Below, one piece after another: positions 39,376 to 50,342 of a stretch of DNA of 64,000 nucleotides. Source of the DNA: Diphasiastrum complanatum (lineage: Eukaryota > Streptophyta > Lycopodiopsida > Lycopodiales > Lycopodiaceae). The notes under the pieces are model-generated. The model worked only from the letters and a program-made list of their open reading frames with translations, ran no database searches and was not told the origin of the DNA. Position 1 is the first letter of the stretch. Each line of letters starts with the position of its first letter. A program made the translations under genes and the position numbers. The stretch is taken from the NCBI GenBank assembly GCA_029204225.1, contig CM055101.1, positions 28,757,475 through 28,821,474 of the forward strand. The letters run 5' to 3'.

Positions 39376-40045
39376 CCCCCAAATGATTAATGATCAGTAG
39401 GGTGTTGATCTCAGCACATTATACTGCGCTGTGTGAGGGTTTGTTGAAGCTTTTGAGCTCAACATCAGAATGGAAAACTGATGAGGTTCTACAGACGAGC
39501 AACATAGTCACGTACGTAGTTAAGCTGCAGAGCGTGGCACTGAGTTCACAAGATCGTTATGATATTGAGATCAACTGCAAATATTTTGCAGCAGGAGAAA
39601 TTCATGCTCCATGGTTGGAAAGCTCATCAGCAAAGCGGATGACGAAGGCCTGGTACAACAACAGTAGTGGTTCAGGAGTATATATTGAATCAAACACTGA
39701 GATTTCAGACGCTATAATTTTGCAGCAAAAGTAGAAGAAGAGACGAATCAGTCATTTCAAATGAAGACTATAAAAAAAGTGCAATCCATCTATTTCCTGT
39801 TGTGCATTTCCCAGAAATTTGATTGCCTGGTTAGAAACAAATCTCTGCTGAAAAGGGTCTGTATGAATCTGCTCAATTTTTTTCTTTCTTTCAAAAAGTA
39901 CTTCAACAAGAATGGTCGTCATCCTTAGAAGTACTGAAATCAAGCTATTATCCAATTAGGTAAGATACTACTTCAAGTAGAAACGAACTTACTTTGTAAG
40001 GTATTTTAGCTAAAGTGGGAAATTGAAATGCTAACCGGAATAAAG
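39215..40045 (+). pseudogene. Second copy of the 36.6-38.3 kb locus, CDS deleted
   Basis: The leader matches copy 1 (GCGCTCCATTTCAAAACCGAAA, (CT)n, CATTATACTG-G-TGTGTGAG, TTTGTTGAAGCTT-GAGCTCA) up to ATGGAAAAC at 39470-39478. It then jumps to sequence that in copy 1 lies past the stop codon (from about 37764), with GTAGTGG-TT-AGGA, ATTTCAGA-GCTATAATT and AGCAAAAGTAGAAGA shared. Codon 4 is a TGA, so no homologous protein can be made. About 900 bp of coding sequence is absent. An open frame 39390-39734 spans the junction in another frame and is probably incidental, although its final part is frame-conserved with copy 1. Confidence 0.75.
39315..39373. repeat. (CT)n microsatellite in the leader of the broken copy
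   Basis: A 59-bp CT tract in the same position as the tract at 36726-36785 of the intact copy. Confidence 0.9.
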
Positions 40046-42239
40046 ATCAGACCAGTGAAGTGCATAGCAGCTTAAGTCATCTAGATGTGGGTGTCCAACA
40101 AAATCAGCTATTACATAAAATCTGAAGGGAGGACACTTATCAACAAAATAAAATACTGTAACTAAAGCCTAATGAAGCTCTTGAAGTTACAAGATGGTTA
40201 GATTTGATGCGAGTCTAAAAATGTTCTACATGCATTTTTTTCAAAAGCTCAATGAGGTTTGATTTGAATCGTATGTTTTGTTAGTGTATTTTGAGATGAA
40301 GTGAGATGCCATTGATATGTGAGTCTAAGTGTCACACTCCACATCTGAAACTTGACTTAAAACCTAGCTAGCTTATTCCGTGCACAACAATTAGTCACAA
40401 CAACAATTAGCAACACCTTTGCTGCATATATTATGATGATGAATGCCTCTCTCTAGGCTCACTTATGCACAATCCTCAAGCACCCCTTAACCTTGACCTT
40501 TCCTAATGTCGACACATGGCCAATTCCATGCAAAGTCGACACTTGCCACTTGGCAGTAATCTGACACATAGTCAAGTGAGTAGTTTTACATGTGTCACTC
40601 ATAGTTGGACCAGTCAACCCTGACATGTGTCACTCATTCACTGGACCAGTGTCCCAATGAGCATATGACACATGTCTCATTGCTACCTTTTAGGGGGTCT
40701 GTCCAACAACTACTAATAAATGACCCACTACCCCATGCCAAAGCTAAGCACGACTCTTTGAGGTCCAATGCAAACTAATTATAGTTTATTTACAATTCAT
40801 TTACAAAGGTCACCACAGGTTGGTGACTTAGTCATTTCAATAATTACAATAATTACAAAACATACATGTGTGTCTGAAAATTGAAATAACCGGGATAGGG
40901 AAGTAAAGGCTCTAACACTAAGCATCCTCTAAATACTAATATTAGGTGTGAAAGTTTATTATAAACTCTAGAATAATATCATCTCCATAAAGTAAGATTC
41001 TTAGAATCCCCTCGGTCCATGAACTACGCCTATCAAATTCAAATCAGAATGTCGAGTCTGAGGACTCGACTGATTCTACTTGATTCTAACTTCTAAGTTG
41101 TCAGAATCGATATGGTTGATGAGGTAGACAAACACATCATTAGAGACTATTGATTGCAGAAGCATTAGTAGTTCAAACAATTCAGTATAAGAGCAATATC
41201 AAATAGAAAAGTTAATTAGAGTAACATACATTCACGTTGACATAAATCTGAATGCAATAAGACAATGGATTGTTTCAAAAAGTAGCAAGTACATGTCAGC
41301 TAAAATAATAAGCACAAAGCACTGTGTGGTGATAACCTCGTACTCAAAACTAACTTTGGTTCTATGATAACTTCAATGATTCGAAGATCATTCGATAGCC
41401 TATACTGACTCTTTGTTTGAAACTTAATCGATGTAATGACATCTAGTGTATCTGCTAATTGGTAGATTCTCATGTTCTAAGCTGTACATTTATTCAGATA
41501 TATATATACAAAAAATATAAACATGTTGAGCTATGTTGTCTGATATTGATCTTGGCGATGATCATGGTTGTTAGGCGGTAGTTGTGGATGTCGCTATTTG
41601 GATAGATGGTGATCGTGGCTACTATCATTGTCAGAAGAGTTGCATAGTGCTGACCAGCTTCATTTAGAGTGGTACCACAATAGTCGACAATTGTCGATTT
41701 GAATTGGAGTCGAATTAGCTAGAGCTGAGGGTGATAAATATTCAAATGTTCGATTCGATGGTTATTCAAATTATCGAACATTTGAGCATAGTCGATAATC
41801 GACAGTTGATACTCCTTCGATAGCTTCACTTCCTTTGATAGTTGGATTGTCGCGTAGATATCTATTTGCGATTCTCATGTATTTCTGCAGACTGTGTGCG
41901 ACAATGTGAGTAAATATGTAACAATATGAATGAATCTAGATTAACTATGGGATTTAGGGAGAGAAGGAATAAATCCAACACCCATGCTTAATCTAGACCC
42001 ATGTATACCTTGATCTTCAAATTAAGTGATGCTCAAAATCTATTGTGAGCATCATTACTCAGTAAATACCTCTGCAGTCATGTGTTGCGTTCGACAATAC
42101 TCTAAGATTGCCTCTTTGTTGTTGGGTTTGAGAATAGAGTGTAGGCATAGGACTAAAGGAGGCAAAATATACACTCGAAACCGATATCCAGAGCTCTTGT
42201 CTTAGAAAATTGGGCAAAAAATGACTTCGGACGCACCAT
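40046..42239. other. Intergenic with short inverted repeats
   Basis: No gene recognised. A perfect 14-bp palindrome TCGACAATTGTCGA is at 41684-41697 and a 12-bp inverted repeat CAAATGTTCGAT / ATCGAACATTTG is at 41743-41754 and 41773-41784. ACATGTGTCACTCAT occurs twice at 40580-40640. The segment 41172-41275 duplicates 36187-36303. Confidence 0.5.
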
Positions 42240-42562
42240 ATTTACTCTTTTTTTTTTTTTGCACGTGCGAGGGGTGGCACGACTGCCACGCGTTGGCATG
42301 TAGACCAGACATGTGGCATCCATACATGTAATTATTAGGTAGTAATTGTCTGCACGTGTGGACGTAAACATGAGGCCACATGTCCGTCTCCACGTGTTGG
42401 ACTCATAATTACTTGATGGCTCACATGTGTGATTGTACCACGTGTCATTATTTCATTTGCACACGTGTCAAAAAATAATCATTAATTTGACAAGGGACAT
42501 GTGGCTAATCAGAACTTACCATGTGTCATTCTCTTCACAAGTGTGAATTTTTTTATAAATAG
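42240..42562 (+). promoter_or_regulatory. G-box cluster followed by a TATA box
   Basis: Five perfect CACGTG hexamers at 42262, 42353, 42391, 42439 and 42462, plus CACATGTG at 42422, occur within 206 bp, followed by TATAAATAG at 42554-42562. In plants CACGTG(T/G) is the core of G-box and ABRE elements bound by bZIP and bHLH factors. Whether this drives the ORF at 42876 or is the LTR of an unrecognised element is unknown. Confidence 0.5.
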
Positions 42563-42613
42563 GCTGCGCACAAACATTGGATTTTCCCATAAAAGCACCA
42601 AATTTTCATGTGT

Positions 42614-42870
42614 GATATCGATTTCAAGTGTGCACCTCCTTCTCGACACTCTTAACAAGTCATCGCGCTCAAACGTGATATTTTGTGTTCTTCTCCGTAT
42701 GGGCCATTTTTTTCCCCTCATTGATATCAGTTTCGAGCGCAGTTCACCTTCTCGACCATCCTGATAAGCTGCCTTGCACTCGAAAGCGATATTAGGTATT
42801 GTACTCCGTCCGAATAATTTTTTTTTTCTCCTTGATATCAGTTTTGAGCGTAATTAATTTGTTCAACTTT
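42614..42870. repeat. 110-bp tandem repeat, 2.3 copies
   Basis: Units begin with GATATC(G/A)(A)TTTC at 42614, 42723 and 42833. Each continues with an ACCT-CTTCTCGAC block, a TTGCACTCGAAAGCGATATT-like block and CTCCGT. The spacing is 109 and 110 bp. Confidence 0.8.
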
Positions 42871-42875
42871 CTACT

Positions 42876-43304
42876 TTGTCCTTTCGTGATCCAATTCGAT
42901 ATTGGACTTTGTTTTATGATCTAATGGCGGATTTTGAATCCCTTGTTTTGTCATTTCTCTCTAAGTTTGGCATTACAAAAGATATTGAGTATTTTAAGTC
43001 CATTTTTTCTCCATTCTTGTTTGTGTTATTGCCTATTATCACCCAAGGCCCTGGTGGAGAGGCTTTTGCTAAGGGTTATCTTTGTTTCAAATCTCTCCTG
43101 ATCTTTGATCCTCTGTTCAGATCTGAGAATAAAGATAAGATTCACTATCAAGATTTGGTGAACCCTGATAGAAAAAAATACAAATCAAAACTTGATAGAA
43201 TGTACACCAACTGCATGATGATTTCAAGGTTGTCAATTCGTGCCAACTATATAATAAGAAGTGTAGGTTTTTGGAATTTTAATCTACTTCACCCTTCCTA
43301 CTAA
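42876..43304 (+). CDS. ORF of unknown function (142 aa), doubtful
   Basis: Open frame starting MSFRDPIRYWTLFYDLMADF, with a hydrophobic helix at about residues 45-58 (PFLFVLLPIITQ) and a basic segment NPDRKKYKSKLDRMY near the middle. No family is recognised. It lies 314 bp after a TATA box and next to a Helitron-like remnant on the other strand, so it may be transposon cargo or chance. Confidence 0.3.
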   Translation: MSFRDPIRYWTLFYDLMADFESLVLSFLSKFGITKDIEYFKSIFSPFLFVLLPIITQGPGGEAFAKGYLCFKSLLIFDPLFRSENKDKIHYQDLVNPDRKKYKSKLDRMYTNCMMISRLSIRANYIIRSVGFWNFNLLHPSY

Positions 43305-44043
43305 TAATATAAACTATGTATTTATTTGACCTTACATGGTGTATTAGATCTTTTCAATTTCATAGAATCAAAGATTCTTTGTATTCTTGCCAACAATCTT
43401 GATGAGTTCTTTGACATTATTACTATGAAGCTGGTGATCTTGTACTAGGTCTAAATGATATAAATGATGATGCATTTGTTTCTAGAAGGAATTGCTTGAA
43501 GACGGTTGTTGAGAGTATGCATGAGGATGAAACAAATCTGACTTCTGAGGAGGGTTTGTAAGATTTCAAAAGCAGCTTTGTTTTCTAGATCAACTGTTTA
43601 TCTTCCATCTTCACTGATGTCAAGAGGAGGTCATAACATTGACCATGAAAAAGTCATCGAGGTTGGTGATACTAATTTATATCCTTACATTGTATTGAAT
43701 GCAGCACATGCTAAGGCATCATGCCAACATTCTTTTCAAGAAATTATGGAAGTCTCAGCATATGGTCATCACAAAGAATGGAGAAATCTCATTGGCAAGC
43801 AAGAGCAACATTCCACAAGAGCGCACAACATGGTGGAACCATCACAAAGAATAGCTACATTTTACAACTTTTCCAATGGTTCTACAAAAGAGTGCAAATA
43901 CGTCATAACACAAAATCGGAAAATTATAGAAAATTTCAGAAAGCATGTTAATTTATACAAGCTAGTAGACAGTAGACACACAAAATATTCTTGTATTTCA
44001 AAATGTAATATAATATAGCTACATTGATCTCTGTGTCTAGAAT
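43305..44043. other. Unassigned, possibly 3' part of the Helitron-like remnant
   Basis: No gene is clearly supported. An open frame at 43578-44018 (+) lacks recognisable motifs. On the minus strand this interval lies downstream of the endonuclease frame. Confidence 0.35.
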
Positions 44044-44837
44044 CTACTCCATTTTGTATGCTTTTCCCAATGAAAGTTGCAGCTTAGAGTCATGGAGTAA
44101 CTTTTTCTTTGTAGTGATAGTTTGTTGGAAACCATGTTTTTGTATGAATATCGTAAGATGGTTGGCATGGTTGTTGCAAGCAAGCATATTGATATTGAAG
44201 TCTCCAAAAATGGTTGTTGGTGTTGGTATGTCTGTGGATGCATTTTGTAATATATCCTCTATTGTATTCAAGAAACTCATCATGTTTGAATTTGGTTTTA
44301 GATACAATGCAAGTACAATCATACTATATGGTTTGTTCACATTGAAATAAGCTTTGATAATTGCGACATCTGTATTGTGTATGTCATAACAATGCAATTG
44401 TTGGCTATGGTCATAGTATATGGTTGTGCCAGAGAAGCAGTAATTTTGTATGGCATGGAAATTCATGGTCAAATATGATGCTTGATTGTGGTTTCGGGTT
44501 TGTAGTAAACACAAGATATTTGAGCTCATCAAATTGTAATCCGCCAAAATATCAATTTCATGTTTTTGCAATGAGACAGTGTTTAAAGATTGAATAACAA
44601 GGTGTGTATTTTTAAAATGCTCCATGATAGGAATTTGAATGCGCCAATTTGCATGATCGCAAAGGCGGTGCATTTCTTTTCTAATACATGGGTTGACTTT
44701 CAAATGTTGATTATGGAGTGAGGTGGTTAAATATAAATTTTGAATATTTCGTATTCTAGATAGAGCTGTATATGTCAAGCCATGTTTATTGGTTCTAGTA
44801 GAATTACAAATTACATGTTCCATCGTATAGCTGCCAA
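44044..44837 (-). mobile_element. Helentron/Helitron2-like remnant: helicase tail fused to endonuclease
   Basis: On the minus strand the frame opens with a PIF1-type helicase end (MEHVICNS, then GLTYTALSRIRNIQNLYL; compare the family motif ALSRVRSL). After about 45 residues it runs into an exonuclease-endonuclease-phosphatase domain: IQSLNTVSLQKHEIDIL, ILCLLQTRNH, IVALYRP-like IVLALYLKPNS, and the catalytic-type IFGDFNINML. This order matches the Rep-helicase-endonuclease protein of Helentron/Helitron2 rolling-circle elements. The Glu of the usual LQET motif reads Gln-Thr without Glu, and the C-terminal catalytic His region is not recognisable, so it is decayed. The helicase core and Rep are missing: a copia LTR piece begins at 44838. 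Domain assignment is by motif reading only. Confidence 0.65.
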
Positions 44838-45113
44838 AAATGTCGCTTGGCCAATTGCCCTAAACTAGCCCTAAATGGTAACTTCTTGGTACTTCATCAA
44901 AAACCTATAATTTCTAGTCTAGATGCAATGTATCTATATTAGCCAATTAAAATGAGTCCAAATTTGACCTCATCCATAGATGTACTCGCCAAAAATAGTA
45001 CAAACACTACTTAGGTATTGAAAAAAAATAAATCTATCTCTAAGTTGAAATTTCATGTTGGCCTCAAAATTGCCAAGATAAATCAACTAAAGTAGTTGAC
45101 ATTTTTCACATTT
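44838..45113 (-). mobile_element. Ty1-copia LTR fragment, family A, minus strand
   Basis: On the minus strand it starts TGTGAAAAATGTCAACTACT at 45113 and matches the first 275 bp of the LTR at 32905, up to GGGCAATTGGCCAA at 44850. The rest of the LTR is missing, so it is truncated where the helicase frame begins. Confidence 0.8.
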
Positions 45114-45212
45114 AGAATGACTTGAAATATGGATGAACAAATATTCACACTATCAACAATACAACAAGATCCTGGAGAGAATACTAAACAACATACAAGA
45201 TAAGTTAATGAG

Positions 45213-45390
45213 TTAGCTAGACAGACTAGTACTATCTTTCTATCTAAAGGTTTGAAAAGGGACATACAATTAGTTGTCTGACAATTGACTCCATTCGATC
45301 TAGAGGGAGCTATCCACAAGGCTATATTGATAGAAGAAGGACAACTAACTACTGATAGAGCAAGAGAGCTATCAAAAGGTGTAAGTATAA
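45213..45390 (+). mobile_element. Retrotransposon gag remnant
   Basis: The frame reads STIFLSKGLKRDIQLVV, a stop, then LTPFDLEGAIHKAILIEEGQ, which fits the end of a gypsy-type gag core. It is short and isolated. Confidence 0.4.
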
Positions 45391-48380
45391 TCTGTAGGGT
45401 TTATGATCAAACAAGAGTAGCTCTTGATCCAATGATGTCAAATAAAGGATATGTTTATTAAGTTATTCAAGATTGACTTAATTGGTGGTGTAGCTTGCTA
45501 CTCTAGTCTTCTAAGTATCCTAGATGACAAGAATATTGTTGTGGTTCTTGTTTGTTTCAAGATAAGGCTTTTTCTTAATGGTGTTAAACCTACAACTTGG
45601 CAATATTGTCAAGTTTCATTTTGAAAGGCCTTTGTAGTTGATGAAATAGATAATTACAATCACATGATTAATTTTCAATGTGGAGATGGATTTTGGACAA
45701 TATTCAGTGGAATACTCTTTCTTGACTACAATTTATCCTATGTCTATATGTTGCTTGTCAAAACAAGTGTCATCTCAATGTGCTTGCTACTCTCAATGAT
45801 GCATTAGAGATTGCTAAAGTCTATATGTAACTTCCAAAAAGCAACAAGAAGAGAAAAAGCACATGAGATAAACCCAAAAAGAGAGGCAACAATAATGATA
45901 ATCATGCTTTCAGTGGCGTTTTTGATAAAAGACATATGGATGATTCCTTATTAAGAAAAAAGAAAGGTAGAAGTTAAAGTAGAAAATTGTGAATATCACT
46001 TCAGGATAACGATAATCATTCTTCTTACATCGAAAAGAAAAATCTTTTAGGTAATATTGTGCATGTACTATTATTGGGTAGTGACTCAACTCATAAATCT
46101 CACAATTGCAAAAACTATGCTTATCCACACAAGTAAGTGATCATAGTATGGGTACAAAAATGGATATGGAATCCAAATATCTTTCATTTAGAGCTTCATT
46201 AGGAAGACCATATAAAATCACTTGACTTTCATAAATGGATCTTGATTGCGCTAATATTGTCATTCTAGGTTAAAAATAGTTTTATGATGAATATGATATG
46301 TTGTCGATTTATTATATGTATCATGTTTTGAAAATTTATGATGGTGATAAGTTAGTATCTATTCATAGAGACAAGGAAATTTCTCCATATTTCTCTTTAG
46401 TTCAAGTGAAGGAGAATCTTTGGAATTTAGAGTACGAGATGTATCATCTTGTTTTAAATTCAAAGGTACAATGTGGTAATGAGTATCAAGATAGTTTCTT
46501 AAATTTATTTTTTGAATACTATTATAAAAAATGGAAAGTGTTACACCTCTAATTGACTAGGGTCATATTGGGTTTATTTAAGTGTAATCAACCATAGGCT
46601 AGCATAACTTACCTGGTACATGACCTAGGCTCATGTGATACACATAGTGGTTAGAATCGTGGCTCTAAATTAAGGGCGAGTCCTAGGACCACTAGAATGG
46701 ACATGTATGGGGAGTTGCTTATCCCATAAATAGTCTTAGATTATGGACTCTTTTAACTAGGCACAGGTGCAGCCCTTATTTTATCCTCTTGAATGTTAAG
46801 GTGTTAACTTCTTTTTAAATGAAAAGAGTTATATACTGCAAAAGAAAATATGCGATGATATTTAAGAATAAGATATAAGTTGAAATTGGAATTCAATTTT
46901 GCATCCATGTTGTTTTAGTTAGATCAAGATTCTACTTTTAGAATAGTCATCCCTCATTGATTATATCTCTTTTCTCTTTTCGTCCTAAAACAAACAAAAT
47001 TGAAGTAAAGAATTTAGCTCCTCCAATATGCAACAACTCTCTTTTTTCCACAAAAGAAACCAATCTTAAGTGATAAATGTTATTGGTCAAATGAAAATTG
47101 CCGATTTGATTATCTCTTGTTGTCTATTATGGTGTTGCCATATTGAAGTAGTAAATTGCATCAAAAAATTTGAGTAGGAAAAAGAAAAAGAGCATGAATT
47201 TTGTGGTGAGAGTAGATACAATGATATGGTATAGAAAAAAAGGTAGATGAGAGGGAAATTTGTTGTTGACATCATTATTGATAAAATATTGTATATGTGC
47301 TTAGGGAAATTGTCGATTCTTCTTTTTCTACAACTCCATCAGTTTCCACCAATACCACTCATCATGCTACTCTAATCCAAATTTCTATCATCAAACCACC
47401 TACTTTTATTCCTTCTATTTTTCCTACAAACTCCAATGCAGTATCAACTATTACTCCTTGTTTGGTGTACCTTCCTACTATACCTTCCTCAAATGCATTT
47501 TTTAAATTTGCTACTAATGCTTCATTTATTCTGGCTACTCAATACACGAATATGCCAATCAAATTACCAAACCTTCCTATAGCATTTAGGTTTATAACAA
47601 GAGATTGCACTCCATGTAGCTAAGATCCTATTGTATTGAATATACTATTAGAAGACACATGGTAGAGAGTAACCAACACATGGCAAGAATGGGTTATTGA
47701 CAAGCTATGTTTCTTTCTGTTCTGGTGATGAACATTTTGGTCAATATAAAAGTAGTCAATGGTGTGGGCAATGTACCATTTTGTGCTCATTTGTTGTAGT
47801 ATTGTTGTGTGATTCGTCATTTTATTTTATGCATTTGTCATTGGTCATGGATTGTAAGGATTTCATAACCATAATAAGTTACAAAGCATAAAGATAGGAT
47901 GTCTCCAATCTTTTAGTGGATGGAACCCTTGAGAGGAAAGTACATATTTCTAGCTTTGGATGACATTCTTTCTACATTTTCTTTGCAAAATCAGCTTCCA
48001 ATGAGCTAATGTTGTGTGTTTGGTAGATGAATCATACATATTCAATTTTTGAATATGTACAAGAGAAGTATGCACAAGAAATAAATAGAATAGTTTAGTA
48101 CTACATGCTTGGATTCTTTCTAAAATAGCCAACATCAATTTTGTAATTGAAGTTAACCCTATACCTGTTTAAAATGCTGACAAATTTCTTGTTGGTTGCT
48201 TCTTGATTGACTTCAATGTGACATATCAAGGATTGAGTGTATGTTGGCACAAACAAGATATTGTATTTGCTAGTTATTAGTGATGATTTTTATCAATGCA
48301 AAACAGCCTACATCTCTTGAACATAGCGTCTTAGAATGAAAGTTTTTTGATATATATATTACTTTGTTAGCTAATGGAAG
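45391..48380. other. AT-rich intergenic sequence, nothing assigned
   Basis: No gene, complete repeat or RNA is recognised. Several short open frames exist (46298-46552, 47297-47623) without family motifs; they are probably decayed transposon sequence. Confidence 0.4.
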
Positions 48381-48385
48381 CTTAT

Positions 48386-49296
48386 TGTTGCGCCGGCGCC
48401 TCAAAGGGCCCTGGGACTTGAGCGGTTTCCCCAACACACGCTTAAGTCTAACATTCATCCATCATGCACTTACGTAAAAGCCAACTCAGAAATGTAACAA
48501 GCTTAACCATTCAGACTTAAGAAAACTGGAATCCCAACCAACCCGAAAGCCAACTCAGAATCCATCCCCAAAACGTAAAGAAGACAAGCCACACATGAAA
48601 CCCAAGGCATAGTGGTCGCCAAACTGACCAATTGGCATAGCGGCAAGCCCCATGTCGATGACAGGGACCCTTAGGCGCCAGCGACGCAAAAAGGTTGTAG
48701 TAAGGGTCCTTCCACTTGGACCAGTCCCGGAGGCAAAACCGAAATGGTAATAATCCCCAAGGATCAACTTTATTAGATTTGGAAGAGGTTACATTCATAC
48801 ATAGACTGACCGGTCTCGGGGCCACCAACACGTGCTGGGCATTGTGCCTAGCTCGTGCTGGTAGAGGGAGCTGAGACCTGGCGACTGGATTCCTGGCGCT
48901 GGTTGAGCTGCCCAAGTTTCTGTTTGCCGGAATCCCCCTATAGTTCTGCTGTGATTCGGTGCACCCCCTCTATTCTGAAACATAGTGCTTTCTGGTAAAG
49001 CACGCTTTTTGGGACTTAGTTTTTATTTTGCTGATTAAGCCTGGCAAGCCTGGCAGAATCAGTCTGGCTCCTAGACATGGGTCCAGGGAGCCGTCTGGGC
49101 GGCAGAATCAACTTGCTTCCTGACTAGGCCATGACTCGAGCTCCAGAGCTAGCTCATGACTTGTGACTACTTGACTGGCTCACCACAGGTCAGAGGCTCA
49201 GTCCTTGACGTTCTAACTTGCTCTGGGACCTTAGGGAGCGTCACCCCTTAGAGTCTTACAGGGCACACTAGGTGCACCTGAGTCAGCTTTACAACA
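48386..49296. mobile_element. Complete solo LTR, 911 bp, with 5-bp target duplication
   Basis: Termini are TGTTGCGCCG and TTTACAACA, with inverted ends TGTTG/CAACA. It is flanked on both sides by CTTAT (48381-48385 and 49297-49301), the 5-bp duplication made by LTR retrotransposon integrase. It is GC-rich compared with its surroundings and different from family A. Orientation is uncertain; an AATAAAA-like stretch near 49023 on the minus strand favours minus. Absence of internal sequence means the element was reduced by LTR-LTR recombination. Open frames inside it (48517-48915, 48795-48983, both minus) are incidental. Confidence 0.85.
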
Positions 49297-49301
49297 CTTA
49301 T

Positions 49302-50342
49302 TAAGATGTTCATACGTTGGGCCTTTGCATCTTCATGAGCAGATTTGTGTTTCGTTCTATCCTTCCTCTCCTTGTGGCACCCAATATGCCATCTCCTATG
49401 TCTATTTCATAGTTGCACATAATCGGATTTCTAGGAGGAGATGTTTTCTCCTCCCATAATCGCATTTTTAAAAAACAGTATTTAAAAAAAAAATTGCACC
49501 TCTTCATGGCCAGAATCGCACCAGCCGTGGAGGAGGTAAATTTTTTGGTTTTGAGCTACGGGTGTTCGATCGAGGCATGTGCATAGTCGGAAGGCATCTA
49601 CTCGACGATACAAACGTGGTCTTTACGATGCCAAGGGGATCTGAGCTTCGCACAGATCGAAACGATCAGTTTTCATTTTTTGGTAAGTGTAGGCTTGTTT
49701 TTTTGCAAGTGTTGACATTGAGCTATAGGCAACAAATCAAGCGTAGTTTGGCTCAAGACCACCTTTCTTCATGCCCATGGTGATTCCTACGAGGTCAGTT
49801 TCAAGCATTACGGCATGCCTTGCGGGATTTGAACACCACTATCCAAATGCTTGTTTTTTTTGCCATTTTCAGAAAATGAATTCTGGGCAATCGATTCAGG
49901 TGATGTCTGAGCCTAGAATGCATTTCCACATGCCCGCAGAGACTCCTGTGAGTGACCTCCTTTTTGCTCGTCTATGTCCGTAGCACAAATTTCAATTTTC
50001 ATGCCCTAATTCCATGTTTTTTAGGGTTTAGGGTTAGAGCATCGTGCAAGCATCCGCCAGTAGCGTGGTTTAGCCTGCACACTAGACTCCTAGATGCCTG
50101 CAAGGACTCCCACGCTAGCGTCAGTCACTCGTTTTCGCTCACACTGGAACTATTCTATCCCTCGTCCTGTCTCGTGTGTTTTATGGCACTTGCTATGATC
50201 TTACTAGAATCAATGTGACGCGTGCTTGGATGCGTTCAGCTCTGTTTTAGGCTAGTAATGTTTTTCAATGCAGTGTGTTTTCTTCTATTGAACGGTTGTT
50301 TGTTTGTTTTTGTTCATAGGTTTGATCTCGTGTTGACACAAT
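49302..50342. other. Upstream flank of hAT copy 2
   Basis: No gene recognised. Two telomere-type units (TTTAGGG twice) are at 50020-50033. A GATGCCTGCAAGGACTCC stretch near 50092 recalls the minisatellite units next to hAT copy 1, which suggests that this is element 5' sequence. Terminal inverted repeats were not found. Confidence 0.4.

Noticed and set aside
39390-39734. The 114-codon ORF as an intact gene
   Set aside because: It starts in the leader in a different frame from the paralogue's start codon and spans a deletion junction; the paralogous ATG is followed by a stop at codon 4.
48517-48983. Minus-strand open frames of 132 and 62 codons
   Set aside because: They lie entirely inside the solo LTR defined by its termini and target duplication, and have no family motifs.
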